Shown here: positions 44,506 to 54,173 of the stretch, in pieces | Layout of the letters: every line of letters begins with the position of its first letter | How positions within the stretch are numbered: the stretch's first letter is position 1 | Assembly (NCBI RefSeq): GCF_007751715.1 | Contig: NZ_CP036292.1 | Span: 2,108,001 to 2,172,000 of the forward strand | Reading direction: 5' to 3' | Length of the DNA: 64,000 bases | DNA from: Rosistilla oblonga | GTDB lineage: Bacteria; Planctomycetota; Planctomycetia; Pirellulales; Pirellulaceae | Notes under the pieces: model-generated | What the model saw: the letters and a program-made list of their open reading frames with translations, nothing else | Databases searched by the model: none | Told to the model about the DNA's origin: nothing | Program-made: the position numbers and the translations under genes

Positions 44506-46800
44506 ATGGCTGATAAGAACGATCTTCACGTTGACTCAAAGTTTTACTTCGCAGCCTCTCCGTTTCCTGCGACGCCGCAAGCCGAGTCGTACTGCGGGAT
44601 CGGTTCGGTCGAAGAAACACGACGTCGAATCAAACGTTCGATCGAACGAGCCGATGGCCCATCGATCGTGATCGGCGGCCCCGGGCTGGGCAAGTCGCTG
44701 CTGTGCAACATGATCGCTAACGATTACCGCAGCCTGTACAAAGTCGCTTTGCTCTCAGAGGGGCAGATCGATACCAGCCGCGAGCTGTTGCAAGCGATCA
44801 TGTTCCAATTGAACCTCCCCTACCGCGACCAAGAAGAAGGGGAATTGCGACTGGCGTTGATCGATTTCCTGCGTCCCAAAGAAAACTCGGGCGACAACGG
44901 GACGTTGCTGATCGTCGACGAAGCCCAGTCGCTGTCGTCGGACCTGCTGGAAGAGATCCGGATGATCAGCAGCATCGTCCGCGATGGCAAGCCGCGTGTC
45001 CGAACGCTGTTAGCCGGCGGTCTGCGGTTGGACGAAAACCTTGCCGATCCGCGACTCGCATCCTTCTCGCAACGCGTCGCGGCGCGATGTTATCTGCATG
45101 CGTTATCGGTTGGCGAAACCGCCCAATACATCCGCCAACAACTGGAACGTGTCGGCGCTGAACCGCAGGACCTGATCCGCGACGAAGCGATCTCCAGCGT
45201 GCACAGCGCATGCGACGGGATCCCGCGATTGATCAACCAATTGATGAATCATGTCCTCTACTTTGCCGAGCAGCAAGCTGTCGAAATGATCACGCCGGAT
45301 ATCGTCCAGGCTGCCTGGGCGGATCTACAGCAATTGCCAATGCCGACACGATCGGCCGCCAAAACGCCAGCCGCATCGGTCGTCGACTTTGGTCCGTTGG
45401 ATGACGATGGTGAAACGGGGGCGATCGAATTTGGTGAGCTCTCCGACTTTGATACCAATTGCGAAACCGCCGCCAGCGAAATCGAATCGCCACACGCCGC
45501 GTCCGATCAGCTTGCAAGCGACGCGGATGAGCTCGAACCGATCGACCGCGAAGAGGTTGTTAACGAGAGCTTCGAAATGATCGAAGCCTGCGTCCAGTTG
45601 GTTGCTGAATACGAACGAGATCACTTCGCCTTTGATGCCGGCAATAGCTCGGATTCGAATTTGGCAGATGCGTTTGCCAAAGCGTTTGGCGTCGAATCGG
45701 TGATCGCCGAAGGACACGAAGCCAGCGACGCCGATCGGCAGCCCGAATATGTCCTGGGCCGCTACGAAGAAGAGGGTGCGGTTGCAGCCGAATCGACCGA
45801 ATCTCCAACAGCAGAAGAGTCTGCGAAGTGCGACAGTGCGGATGTGAACGCCTCCACAACCGCTGGCAAACTTCCGATCTCCGACGACGCAACGTCGCCA
45901 TGTTTCCGCGACTTCCCCGTCGTCAACCTGTCGGCCAATGCGAGCGGAACGAAGAGCGAATGTAAGCAAGCGAGCATCGAGAGCTCCGCTGTCGGATCGC
46001 CCGTCGCTCCGCAGATCGATCCGGCGCAGGAAGCCAACGCTTCCGAAGCAGCAGCGTGTGCGAGCGAACTCGACGCGGAAACCGCGTGTTTCCGTGAGTC
46101 GATCGCGGTCATCGGCGACTCGCAGATCGCCGACCAGGTATCGACCGACGTCGAACTCAACAACGTCAGCGATGAACCGGTAACGAGCGAAGCCGCGTTT
46201 GGCACGATTGCTTACGAGTTGTGGACGGAACACGCCGAGGCGAATGACGTGGCCAAAAGTGATTGCAGCGAAGCTCAGCCGACGATCGATCAACCGAGCA
46301 GCACGCCTCAAGCGAGCCAGCCGAAACCATCGGATCCGTTTGGCGAAGGCTTTGACGATGAGATCGCGGTCGAGATCCACCGGCATGGCAATACCGACGC
46401 CCAACCCGTCAGCGTTGCTACCGGTTCGCCCACGCCCGATCCGGAGTCGAATCCTGTGTTGTGGATTGGTGGCGTTACCGAAGGGAACGACCCGCCAGAG
46501 GCCGAGCACGAAGATCTGTTGCGAGCCGAGGTGATCTCGATCAACCGAGCGGCGATCGATACGAATCCAGGTGTTGTTGCGGGGCATTTCCAAGGCCTGC
46601 AGACTCGCGGCCACGCGGCGCATGCCAATGCGAAGCCCAAGGCCGCTCGAGACATCGAAGTTGCCGACGATCGCGATCTGTTGTTCATCGAAGACGAAGT
46701 GCAGGAGATCGACGGGATCGTTCCGCGACCTGCGGTTCCCGCGGCGACCAAGACGCTCAACGACCTGACGACCTTGTTCAGCCGAATCCGCAAAGGGTGA
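44506..46800 (+). CDS. ExeA-like AAA ATPase with long acidic disordered tail
   Basis: A 764-residue protein. The first 280 residues are an AAA ATPase of the ExeA/GspA class: Walker A GGPGLGKS (57-64), Walker B LLIVDEAQ (134-141), a sensor-like LLAGGLRLDE, and the family C-terminal part PRLINQLMNHVLYFAE. Similar ATPases energise type II secretion assembly or accompany exopolysaccharide/exosortase loci. Residues 281-764 are Glu/Asp/Ala/Ser-rich, low in hydrophobic residues and probably disordered, with a short ordered C-terminus (TLNDLTTLFSRIRKG). The peptidoglycan-binding domain of ExeA is absent. A small gene follows after 8 bases. Confidence 0.8.
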   Translation: MADKNDLHVDSKFYFAASPFPATPQAESYCGIGSVEETRRRIKRSIERADGPSIVIGGPGLGKSLLCNMIANDYRSLYKVALLSEGQIDTSRELLQAIMFQLNLPYRDQEEGELRLALIDFLRPKENSGDNGTLLIVDEAQSLSSDLLEEIRMISSIVRDGKPRVRTLLAGGLRLDENLADPRLASFSQRVAARCYLHALSVGETAQYIRQQLERVGAEPQDLIRDEAISSVHSACDGIPRLINQLMNHVLYFAEQQAVEMITPDIVQAAWADLQQLPMPTRSAAKTPAASVVDFGPLDDDGETGAIEFGELSDFDTNCETAASEIESPHAASDQLASDADELEPIDREEVVNESFEMIEACVQLVAEYERDHFAFDAGNSSDSNLADAFAKAFGVESVIAEGHEASDADRQPEYVLGRYEEEGAVAAESTESPTAEESAKCDSADVNASTTAGKLPISDDATSPCFRDFPVVNLSANASGTKSECKQASIESSAVGSPVAPQIDPAQEANASEAAACASELDAETACFRESIAVIGDSQIADQVSTDVELNNVSDEPVTSEAAFGTIAYELWTEHAEANDVAKSDCSEAQPTIDQPSSTPQASQPKPSDPFGEGFDDEIAVEIHRHGNTDAQPVSVATGSPTPDPESNPVLWIGGVTEGNDPPEAEHEDLLRAEVISINRAAIDTNPGVVAGHFQGLQTRGHAAHANAKPKAARDIEVADDRDLLFIEDEVQEIDGIVPRPAVPAATKTLNDLTTLFSRIRKG

Positions 46801-46808
46801 GTAGTTCG

Positions 46809-47444
46809 ATGACTAGCCTGCCGACCAGCCCACGGATCCCCGCTTCGATGCGAGTGTCCACTCGACTGAAAGCACTGGCGACCGCGGACGAATCCGAACA
46901 ACCAGCGACCACGACGTGGATCGATCCCGCCCACGGGACTGCATCGGTTGCCGCGACTCCTCCGCTGCGCTGTCTCGCTCAATCGATCGTCAACGCTGCC
47001 GACCAAGCCGCGCAGACGCCGATTTTGGTGCCGGGGAAACGCGTTGTGTTGGAACCGGAGCTTTTTGTTGCACTCTCGAGCGAGCTGATCGATATCGCCC
47101 GCCGACCGATCCGTATCGAAGCGCTCTCTCCCGCGGCAGGCGGATGGGCTGCGATCCACTTGCTGCGCAGCTATCGCCGGATCGTCAATCAATTGGCTGC
47201 CGACGTTCCCTACGACGTCGATGTCGTGGAGATGAATCGGATCAGCCGCCCGGCAGGTCCCAATCGCCCGCTGTTCATCGGATTGGCAACCAGCAGTGCG
47301 ATGCTGCGTTGGCTGCCGACAGCATCCTGCTACCGATTCCTGATGCTCGAGTCGAACACGCGGACTCCGCTGCCCGAGGGAACGCAAGCCTCGGTCGAGC
47401 GTTTTCATCTGACCGCCATCAACGGCGGCAACGCGAAGCGCTAG
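46809..47444 (+). CDS. Hypothetical protein, partner of ExeA-like ATPase
   Basis: A 211-residue protein with no motif I recognise. It has a mixed alpha/beta character without signal peptide or membrane helices. Notable stretches are the central VLEPELFVALSSELIDIA, GWAAIHLLRSYRRIV and RPLFIGLATSSAMLRWLP. The ATG at 46809 lies eight bases after the stop of the ExeA-like ATPase gene, so the two are almost certainly translated from one message and probably act together. The frame is open upstream to 46461, but that part is the shadow of the ATPase gene. Confidence 0.6.
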   Translation: MTSLPTSPRIPASMRVSTRLKALATADESEQPATTTWIDPAHGTASVAATPPLRCLAQSIVNAADQAAQTPILVPGKRVVLEPELFVALSSELIDIARRPIRIEALSPAAGGWAAIHLLRSYRRIVNQLAADVPYDVDVVEMNRISRPAGPNRPLFIGLATSSAMLRWLPTASCYRFLMLESNTRTPLPEGTQASVERFHLTAINGGNAKR

Positions 47445-47460
47445 CGACAACCGGCAGGCA

Positions 47461-47484
47461 GCGAAGCGAATTCCTCCGCTTCGC
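47461..47484. terminator. Hairpin between convergent genes
   Basis: An eight-base perfect inverted repeat, GCGAAGCG (47461-47468) and CGCTTCGC (47477-47484), in the 56-base gap between the convergent genes ending at 47444 and 47501. It may serve both directions; no T-tract is present. Confidence 0.5.
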
Positions 47485-47500
47485 AAATGCTCATGGGACG

Positions 47501-48076
47501 CTATTTTCCCGCCTCTGCGGCTTGCAATTGTTGCACTGCTTCCTCGGTGGAAACAACCTGCGCATACCCGAAGGCCAGCGCCGCCATAAACGCACCGTGC
47601 ACGTAATTGGCTGGGATTTTTGTCCCTTGGAATTCCAATTCCAGTGTTGCACAAGCGTCGTGTGCGACGGTGCAGGCGTAACCGAAGTCGCCAGCGGCAC
47701 GCACGACCGCATCGATGCACATGTGGCTCATCGCTCCCACGACCAGCACGCTCTCGACGCCAGCTTTATCGAGGATCGCTTTGAGTTCGGTGTCTCGGAA
47801 GCTGTTGATCTGCTGCTTCACAACGACAGGTTCCCCCGCAGCCGGAAGTACCGAAGCGTGCGTTTCAGCGCCTTCGGATCCAGGGGCAAAAAATGGAGCG
47901 TCCTGCGTCGGGAATTCGTGACGCACGTGGACAACAAGCCCTCCCGCTTCTCGAACCGCAGCAACGATGCGAGCTGCGTTGACCGCTGCCGCCTCCACGC
48001 CGTCGAGTTCCCATTTGCCGCCGGGAAAGTAATCGTTCTGCAGATCGACGACGATCAGTGCTGTTCGCTGAGTCAT
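47501..48076 (-). CDS. Isochorismatase-family cysteine hydrolase
   Basis: A 191-residue cytosolic hydrolase of the isochorismatase/nicotinamidase superfamily. The catalytic triad is visible as Asp11 (VVDLQNDY), Lys87 (VVVKQQINSF) and Cys120 (SHMCIDAVVRAA), with the cis-peptide stretch VVGAMSHM before the Cys. The length is typical of the small YcaC/YwoC-like members. The substrate is not evident from sequence; lack of the metal-binding His pair speaks against a nicotinamidase. A deacetylase gene lies upstream on the same strand, 138 bases away. Confidence 0.88.
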   Translation of the reverse strand: MTQRTALIVVDLQNDYFPGGKWELDGVEAAAVNAARIVAAVREAGGLVVHVRHEFPTQDAPFFAPGSEGAETHASVLPAAGEPVVVKQQINSFRDTELKAILDKAGVESVLVVGAMSHMCIDAVVRAAGDFGYACTVAHDACATLELEFQGTKIPANYVHGAFMAALAFGYAQVVSTEEAVQQLQAAEAGK

Positions 48077-48214
48077 GTCTATTCCGTCAAAGGTTGTTTG
48101 ATAGTCACCGCGTTGTAGGAAACGCTCAAGCGGCTCATGATGACTCTTTCGATGCTCCCTGGCAAGTTCCGCTGTTTGGTTCGAACTTCATCGCGCCGGG
48201 GGCGCCCGTTTGCG

Positions 48215-49489
48215 TTAGGCGGGGCAACGCGTCGCCGCAAACAATTCGTCGATCGCAACCACGCGGCCACGCGGCGCCGCCGGGCCTTCGATCGAATCAT
48301 CGACCGCAGAGATCGTCGATTGGTCGCGTTGACGCCACCAGTTTGCTACGTCGCGTGGCAGCGCGTGCCACAGATCGGTCTGTTCCCGCAAATGCTCCAG
48401 GAACTGGCGATAGATGTTCAGCCGACGGGACGTGTCCAAATAATCGGGGTGCGTGATCAGCATCGCCATTCCGGCGATCTGGCGCAGGTATTGCAACTTG
48501 TCGATCCATACCTGCGGCGTCGTTTCACCCAACGCGACCAACAGCGTATGGTCTTGCGGAAGCGTGTAGGGGAGTTCGACAAACTTGCCCGCGATAAAGG
48601 GCCAGGGCGAACCGATTCCGCCGGGCATCGCTTGAAACGGATCGACGTCGAAACAACTGGCATCGTAATCGACGTCCAGCCCCTGCAACCAATCGAGGTT
48701 GCGATGGACCATCGGAGCACGGAATCCTGTCGACTTGAAATTGCCGATCGCTTCGTTGATCCGATCCTTCCGCCAATCAAACGTCCGCCGCGATTCGAAC
48801 AATCGGCCGTCGTGGTTGTAGCCATGGACGCCGATCTCGTGCCCGCGGGAACTCAAGTCGTCCAACAGACCTGCGTCGATCTTGTATTTGTAGGGAACAA
48901 AGTTCCAAGCCGAACGGAAACCGTACTCCTCTTCTAGGCTGGCTAATGCAGAGACCAGCTTTACGCCAGCCCGCGTTTCCACATCGTGCGTGAGAACCGT
49001 GGCGACTTCAAAACCATCGGGCCACGGATGCAGCGTCCGATGATTGGGCGTCGTCGCAACATCGTGCGAGACCGCCCGCTGCCAATCGCTGATGAACTCG
49101 TTGGGCAGGTACCAATCATCCGGTGCATCGAGCGAACGATTGCGGCCGCGCTGCAGCAGTTGACGCATCGCGATCGGGATCCAGGGCCGAAGACGGTAGT
49201 ATGCCTTGAACTTCCAGGTCAGTCGCGCCGCGGCGATGTCGTCCAAAGCATGCTGCTGCAACACGCGACCAAGCGGTCCATCAAACGCGAATCGGAACGA
49301 TAGATCGGGCTGGTTTACGTCGTCCATTGGCCAGGTAGGGATAGGAACTTGGAAGCGATGCTCGCTGTGGCGTGTGTTTGTGTAGCGATCTTTCACCCCG
49401 CCGGGCAGAGCTTGGATGACAGCATAGTCGAAATCCGGAGACCCACCAAAATAAGGGCGGGGATTTCCAGTCGCACACGCTCCGGTCAC
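48215..49489 (-). CDS. Polysaccharide deacetylase-family protein (NodB-like)
   Basis: A protein of up to 424 residues with a NodB-type deacetylase core. The metal motif LTHDVETRAG provides the catalytic and metal Asp, and GHEIGVHGYNHDGRLF provides the paired His. FRAPMVHRNLDWL and LITHPDYLD are the later family motifs. There is no signal peptide, so it probably acts on a cytosolic or lipid-linked sugar, as some exopolysaccharide-locus deacetylases do. The start is uncertain: GTG at 49489 has GGAGAG upstream and the extra 54 residues look protein-like (PDFDYAVIQALPGGV), while ATG at 49327 would give 370 residues but lacks a ribosome site. Confidence 0.82.
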   Translation of the reverse strand: MTGACATGNPRPYFGGSPDFDYAVIQALPGGVKDRYTNTRHSEHRFQVPIPTWPMDDVNQPDLSFRFAFDGPLGRVLQQHALDDIAAARLTWKFKAYYRLRPWIPIAMRQLLQRGRNRSLDAPDDWYLPNEFISDWQRAVSHDVATTPNHRTLHPWPDGFEVATVLTHDVETRAGVKLVSALASLEEEYGFRSAWNFVPYKYKIDAGLLDDLSSRGHEIGVHGYNHDGRLFESRRTFDWRKDRINEAIGNFKSTGFRAPMVHRNLDWLQGLDVDYDASCFDVDPFQAMPGGIGSPWPFIAGKFVELPYTLPQDHTLLVALGETTPQVWIDKLQYLRQIAGMAMLITHPDYLDTSRRLNIYRQFLEHLREQTDLWHALPRDVANWWRQRDQSTISAVDDSIEGPAAPRGRVVAIDELFAATRCPA

Positions 49490-49890
49490 CGATTCGCAAG
49501 CTCTCCAACCGTTGGCTTTCGCATAACTGCGCTATCCGATTCGCTGGTCTTGCTTCGGAGCTCGATTCGCTGCCGTCGCCGCGTGCGATACCGCTCGGAA
49601 AGAGCCGCAGAGATCGAGACGTGCAAAAAAATTCCGAGTCTGTTCGGGATTGCTAGCCCTCGTGTCCGGGGGGGCTGCGGATGCAACGCACAGTCCCTTT
49701 TCTCCCTAAAACCACAGTTTGATTTCCGGAAACCGGCAAATCCATTTGCTAGCATCGCCGCAGTTTATAGACTTCAGCCATCGATCGGTCCGGCAGAAAA
49801 CGATTCCATCTTTACGCATTCCTCTAGATTTCATAAGATTGCGGAAAATATGTTTCATGCTCGCGTGGAATGTGTCCTTTTTTAGGTTGG
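49490..49890. other. Divergent intergenic region
   Basis: About 400 bases between the divergent deacetylase and Asn/Gln-rich protein genes. It is more AT-rich toward 49860 and should contain the promoter for the latter. I see no RNA gene, repeat or convincing small protein. Confidence 0.3.
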
Positions 49891-51639
49891 ATGTATACAA
49901 GGATTGGTGCGATGGGCGGAGCCCCTCTACTTCTCGCGTTGGCTGCGATCACAGTCGATTATGGCTGGCAGCCCGATGATAAAGGTGGGATCGAATACAT
50001 CATTCAAATCCCCCCGGGACAGCTCGAACAATCCGGTGGTTTCACCAGTCGGATCGATCCGCGGGTTCGCGGTCTTGTCTCGCGGGTCGTCGTGCGCGTT
50101 GGCGATGGTCCGTTGCCGCAGGACTTCGGCGACCTCGCCCCCAATAGCGCTCCCGACGAACTGGGACCCGTGTTGGGAGCCATCCAACAGGTGACCGAGA
50201 CGCAGGTCTGGGAAGCGAGCGAACCGGACACCGTCGTGCGCGGACAAAGTGGAACATCCAACAGCGGCTTTACGCTGCCAGGTCAGATGGGAGCCACCGC
50301 GCAACCGAATCAGCAAACGCGGACGACCAATCCTCAATCGCCAGCCAATCCGGTCCGCAACGTGGGCAATTCGATGCCCAGCACCAGCACGTTCAGCGGT
50401 GACTCATCGAACCGAAATGCCGCCGCACCGCCGAGCACAAATCCTGCGATGCAAACGTATCGCAATGGCAGCGATCCGACGCGTCAGGACGTGACACAAC
50501 AAAATGCAGCGACGGCGCCAAGCAATGATCTGCGGAACTACAACGATCCGCGTTCCGCACAGGCTGCCACCGGTTCTTCGACCTACCGCGACAGTTCGTG
50601 GCAATCCAACGCCAACTCGAATCGCGGTGCCGCACCCTCGACGGCTCCCTATGGTCCGACGCGTGAAGAGATGACCAACGCAACGACTCAACAGCCCAAC
50701 TACAACGGCAATAATTACAACAGCAACAATCCCAACACGAATCCTAATTACGCCAACGACAACCGTAACAGCTCGCCGCTGTCGACTTTTGCCAATCCTA
50801 ACGTCGGCGGAAACACCGCGGCGAATGGAAACACCGGCAACACGGGCTATGGTGCACAGGGATCGTCGAACCAATATGGGAACAACCTCTACGCACAGCA
50901 GCAGCACAGCGACACCAATCTGCAGACTGTCAACAACAACGCAAATCAACCGGGCTATAACGCTCAGCAGACGCCTCAGAACGGGTTCCCAAACAATCAG
51001 AACCTGGGGCCGCTGCGGAACGGTTACGCCACTGACAACGCAGCCAACCAAGGGCAATATCCCAACGGGAATTACCCCGCGCCCAACCCCGGTTTCGCCA
51101 ACAATGGCAATCCGAACAATGGGCTCGGTCAGTCTGCCAATCCGAACCAGGGGTATCAGAACCCGAACTACAATCCGGCGATTGGGTATCCTCAATCGCA
51201 GACTGGGATCGGCCTGCCACCATACGCCCAAGGCGTGTACGGCCAGCAAACCGATCCTCGGCTGTTGATCGCAGCCAACGGCGGGATGTTCAACGGATCG
51301 ATTCGCGATCAATTGGCGAAGGGCGATTCGGAAGAGAAGACCTCGGCGCTGCTGCTGGCAGAGCGTGAGCGGTTGTCGACCAAGGCGTTGGAACTCGAAC
51401 GCGAGAACGACACGCTTGCCAAAGCGAAAGATGCGTTGCTGTACGACAACAACACTTTGATCGCCGAAAGCCGCGTCACCAAAGACCGGCTGCAAAGCAT
51501 GAGTGTCTTTCAGTTCTTCCTGATGATCTCGTTCCTGGCCAATCTGTATTTGGGCGTCCACCTGAGCAAGCTGTACCAACGCTATCGCGACCTCGTCACG
51601 ACAGTGCGTGCGTCGACCGCATCGGCTCAGCCGAGCTGA
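49891..51639 (+). CDS. Membrane-anchored Asn/Gln-rich low-complexity protein
   Basis: A protein of about 582 residues with no family I recognise. A short hydrophobic N-terminal stretch (about 9-22) may be a signal or anchor. A small ordered region follows (about 25-105: IEYIIQIPPGQLEQ, VRGLVSRVVVRVGDGPLP). The middle (about 125-465) is extremely rich in Asn, Gln, Gly, Ser, Thr, Pro and Tyr with few charges. The C-terminal ~110 residues form a coiled coil (LLLAERERLSTKALELERENDTLAKAKDAL) and then one membrane helix (FQFFLMISFLANLYLGVHL) before a short tail. It may be a cell-surface spacer or scaffold. The start is uncertain among ATGs at 49870, 49891 and 49912. Confidence 0.6.
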   Translation: MYTRIGAMGGAPLLLALAAITVDYGWQPDDKGGIEYIIQIPPGQLEQSGGFTSRIDPRVRGLVSRVVVRVGDGPLPQDFGDLAPNSAPDELGPVLGAIQQVTETQVWEASEPDTVVRGQSGTSNSGFTLPGQMGATAQPNQQTRTTNPQSPANPVRNVGNSMPSTSTFSGDSSNRNAAAPPSTNPAMQTYRNGSDPTRQDVTQQNAATAPSNDLRNYNDPRSAQAATGSSTYRDSSWQSNANSNRGAAPSTAPYGPTREEMTNATTQQPNYNGNNYNSNNPNTNPNYANDNRNSSPLSTFANPNVGGNTAANGNTGNTGYGAQGSSNQYGNNLYAQQQHSDTNLQTVNNNANQPGYNAQQTPQNGFPNNQNLGPLRNGYATDNAANQGQYPNGNYPAPNPGFANNGNPNNGLGQSANPNQGYQNPNYNPAIGYPQSQTGIGLPPYAQGVYGQQTDPRLLIAANGGMFNGSIRDQLAKGDSEEKTSALLLAERERLSTKALELERENDTLAKAKDALLYDNNTLIAESRVTKDRLQSMSVFQFFLMISFLANLYLGVHLSKLYQRYRDLVTTVRASTASAQPS

Positions 51640-51674
51640 TCGCCGCACCGCACGAAGGTTCGTTCAGGCGAACG

Positions 51675-54173
51675 TTAAGTTGTCGGTTGCACCAGAAATG
51701 CAATCAGATCGCGTAGTTCTTCCACACTCATCGTCCCCTCCAACCCCGTCGGCATGATCGATTGCTCGATCGGCAACTGGGTGTCGATATCGGCCAGCGG
51801 GACTTCAAAGATCAGCCCATCGGCACCTTGCAAACGCAAGCTGTTCCCCGCGCCGGCTTTATCTAACTTCAGACCGGTCAGGACGCGACCGTCGATCGTG
51901 ACGACCTGCCAGGGAACGTAAAGCGGTCCCACTTCTTTGCTCGGATGCAGAATCGACTCGAGCACTCGGCGTGGCGTCATCTGCCCAGACAAGCTGGTTA
52001 AATCGGGGCCAGTCGTTGCGCCGCGGCCGCGGTGCGAATGGCAATTCACACAGGCTGTGCGAAAGAAAACTCGCCGCCCCGCTTCGGGATCGCCTCCGCT
52101 GCCAACCAATTCGTTCCAGCGATCGAGATCGTCGCGGTTGGGCAACGCAGCCCCATAGTCTTGTCGCGTTTGTTTCAGCACGCGTAGCGCTTCGCGGCGC
52201 AACACTTCCGGCTGACGCGGCAACGACATCTTGTTTAAGACCACGGCGTGTGGGCCCGCATTTCTCGCCAGCCCCGCGATCGCATCGGCGCGAGTTTCCT
52301 GGTCGACGCTCTCGGTTGTGGCCAATTTCGCCAGTTGGTCAAAGTCGTCGTCACCGCCGCGAGCTGCCAACATTCTGACACCCTGACGCCCGAAGTCGCG
52401 ATCGTCGGTTGCAACGATCCAGCCGCCCAGTTGTTCCGCCTCCGGCTGCTTCGACTCGCTTGGCAACATCTCGATCGCCATCGCTCGCAGCGTCGCCGGG
52501 GCGTTGGAATCGCCAGCGAACTCCAGCAATAACTTTTCGCGTGCGGGATCGCGAACGCCGCGCGCCGCCGAGCCGTTTTCGAGATAGGCGATCGATGCAA
52601 CCACGGCAGAAAACAGCTGCGGCGAGATCGCGTCGCGTCGCAGCAATTGGCGGATCGCTGGCAAGTGATGCTTGCACTGTTGTTCAGTCGCCCATCGCAA
52701 CGCGGTGTTGGCAACATCCGTCGATGTGTCGCTTAATCCCCATGTCAGAAGTGCGTCGCGCTGCTGTGGCGTTACGCTGGCGGGTTCAGTCAGTTGCTGC
52801 CAACGCCAAGCGGTGAGCAACCCTTCACGCTGCTTGGGCGAAGCCAACGCTTCGCGATCGATATCAGCTAATTGTCCCGATCGAACTAGCCCAAACATCG
52901 CCGCCTGGCGAAGGAACGCGTCGTCGCTTTCGAGAGCTTTCAAGCGGTCGGCAACGGTTGTCTCATCGCCCTTTTCGATCCGTTTCGCCTCGGTTTCGGC
53001 AGCGGTCAGCGCGGGAAACGATACGGCGCTGCCTGCATCGTCTGCCTTGCGGCTCAGCCGCCACACGCGTCCTTTGCCGTGCACCGGGTAGCTCCGGTCG
53101 GCCCAATCGGTGACGTAGACCGATCCATCGGCAGCGGCTGCCATGGCGACGGGACGAAAGCTTGCGTCGCCTTGAACAAACACCTCGGTTTCGCTTTTCC
53201 AAGTCGCTCCTTGCGGCTGAGGTCGATAGCGTTCGATGCGATTGTCGCCCCAGCTGGTTACCCACAATCGGTCACCGTGAGCGATCAGGTCGCACGGTGC
53301 CTCACCCGTCCTCGCGGCCATCGGCAGCGTGCCGGGCAGTTCGCCATTCCAGGCTTGCAGCGGATGAGTACCGGCACGGCCGAAGCGGAACTGGAATCCA
53401 TAATCCGCTCCTGCAACCACGTGGATCAAACGGCAGGGAGGCATGGCGTCGGGATCGTTGCCGACGGTCCACAGTCGCCCAGCGGGATCCAACGCGATCC
53501 CAAACGGATTCCAAAACCCGGTGGCGACGCGCTGTAAATCGCTTCCATCGAAAGTGCAGCGAAATATGTTCCCGCCTTCGCCATCGCCGCTTTGTTGCGA
53601 ACCATCTGCAGCGACCAAGGTGTACGGTTCGCCGAGGTTCTCACCCTGGCCGACGTACAGCCAACCATCGCCGCCAACCGTCAGGCCCGAGAGTCCGTTG
53701 TGCGGATAGGTTGCCGTTGTTTTTAGCGTCAGCAAGACCTCGCGTTGGTCGGCAACGCCATCGCCATCGCTGTCGCGAATTCGGACCAGTTCGCTGCGCG
53801 TCGCGACAGCAAACCAACCGCCGCCGAGCGGTGCGATCGCCATCGTCGCTTCCCCTTGCTCGTAGAAGATCCGCTTGCGATCGGGCCGCCCGTCGCCGTC
53901 GCTATCCTCGAACCGGTAGATCCGATCGGTCTTGGGGCCCGCGTAATCTTCGGGTGGAAAATGCGTGTGACACTCGATCACCATCAAGTTTCCGGCGTCG
54001 TCGATACAACAACCTGTTGGTGTAACAATCTCGGGCTCCGACGTGATTAGCTCAATCTGCCACGCGGGATCGAGCACTTGCGGCGGCTTGACTGCAAACG
54101 CCGACTGATTGCCGGTAATCAGCAGTGCCAGGAAAAACAATCGAGAACAAAATCGAAGGGCACGGTGCAGCAT
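51675..54173 (-). CDS. PVC-type membrane-bound dehydrogenase/cytochrome c fusion
   Basis: An 832-residue exported protein typical of Planctomycetes and Verrucomicrobia. The start at 54173 opens on a signal peptide (1-27, ending SAFA); an upstream in-frame start at 54278 would bury it. A six-bladed propeller of the sugar/sorbosone dehydrogenase type comes first (about 30-390), with two Ca-binding-like DSDGDG loops. HEAT-like helical repeats follow (about 420-660). The C-terminal domain is a cytochrome c: heme motif CVNCH at 708-712 and axial Met near 807 (SIMPTGLEG). It probably oxidises a sugar or alcohol in the periplasm and passes electrons to the respiratory chain. No partner gene is adjacent. 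Confidence 0.92.
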   Translation of the reverse strand: MLHRALRFCSRLFFLALLITGNQSAFAVKPPQVLDPAWQIELITSEPEIVTPTGCCIDDAGNLMVIECHTHFPPEDYAGPKTDRIYRFEDSDGDGRPDRKRIFYEQGEATMAIAPLGGGWFAVATRSELVRIRDSDGDGVADQREVLLTLKTTATYPHNGLSGLTVGGDGWLYVGQGENLGEPYTLVAADGSQQSGDGEGGNIFRCTFDGSDLQRVATGFWNPFGIALDPAGRLWTVGNDPDAMPPCRLIHVVAGADYGFQFRFGRAGTHPLQAWNGELPGTLPMAARTGEAPCDLIAHGDRLWVTSWGDNRIERYRPQPQGATWKSETEVFVQGDASFRPVAMAAAADGSVYVTDWADRSYPVHGKGRVWRLSRKADDAGSAVSFPALTAAETEAKRIEKGDETTVADRLKALESDDAFLRQAAMFGLVRSGQLADIDREALASPKQREGLLTAWRWQQLTEPASVTPQQRDALLTWGLSDTSTDVANTALRWATEQQCKHHLPAIRQLLRRDAISPQLFSAVVASIAYLENGSAARGVRDPAREKLLLEFAGDSNAPATLRAMAIEMLPSESKQPEAEQLGGWIVATDDRDFGRQGVRMLAARGGDDDFDQLAKLATTESVDQETRADAIAGLARNAGPHAVVLNKMSLPRQPEVLRREALRVLKQTRQDYGAALPNRDDLDRWNELVGSGGDPEAGRRVFFRTACVNCHSHRGRGATTGPDLTSLSGQMTPRRVLESILHPSKEVGPLYVPWQVVTIDGRVLTGLKLDKAGAGNSLRLQGADGLIFEVPLADIDTQLPIEQSIMPTGLEGTMSVEELRDLIAFLVQPTT

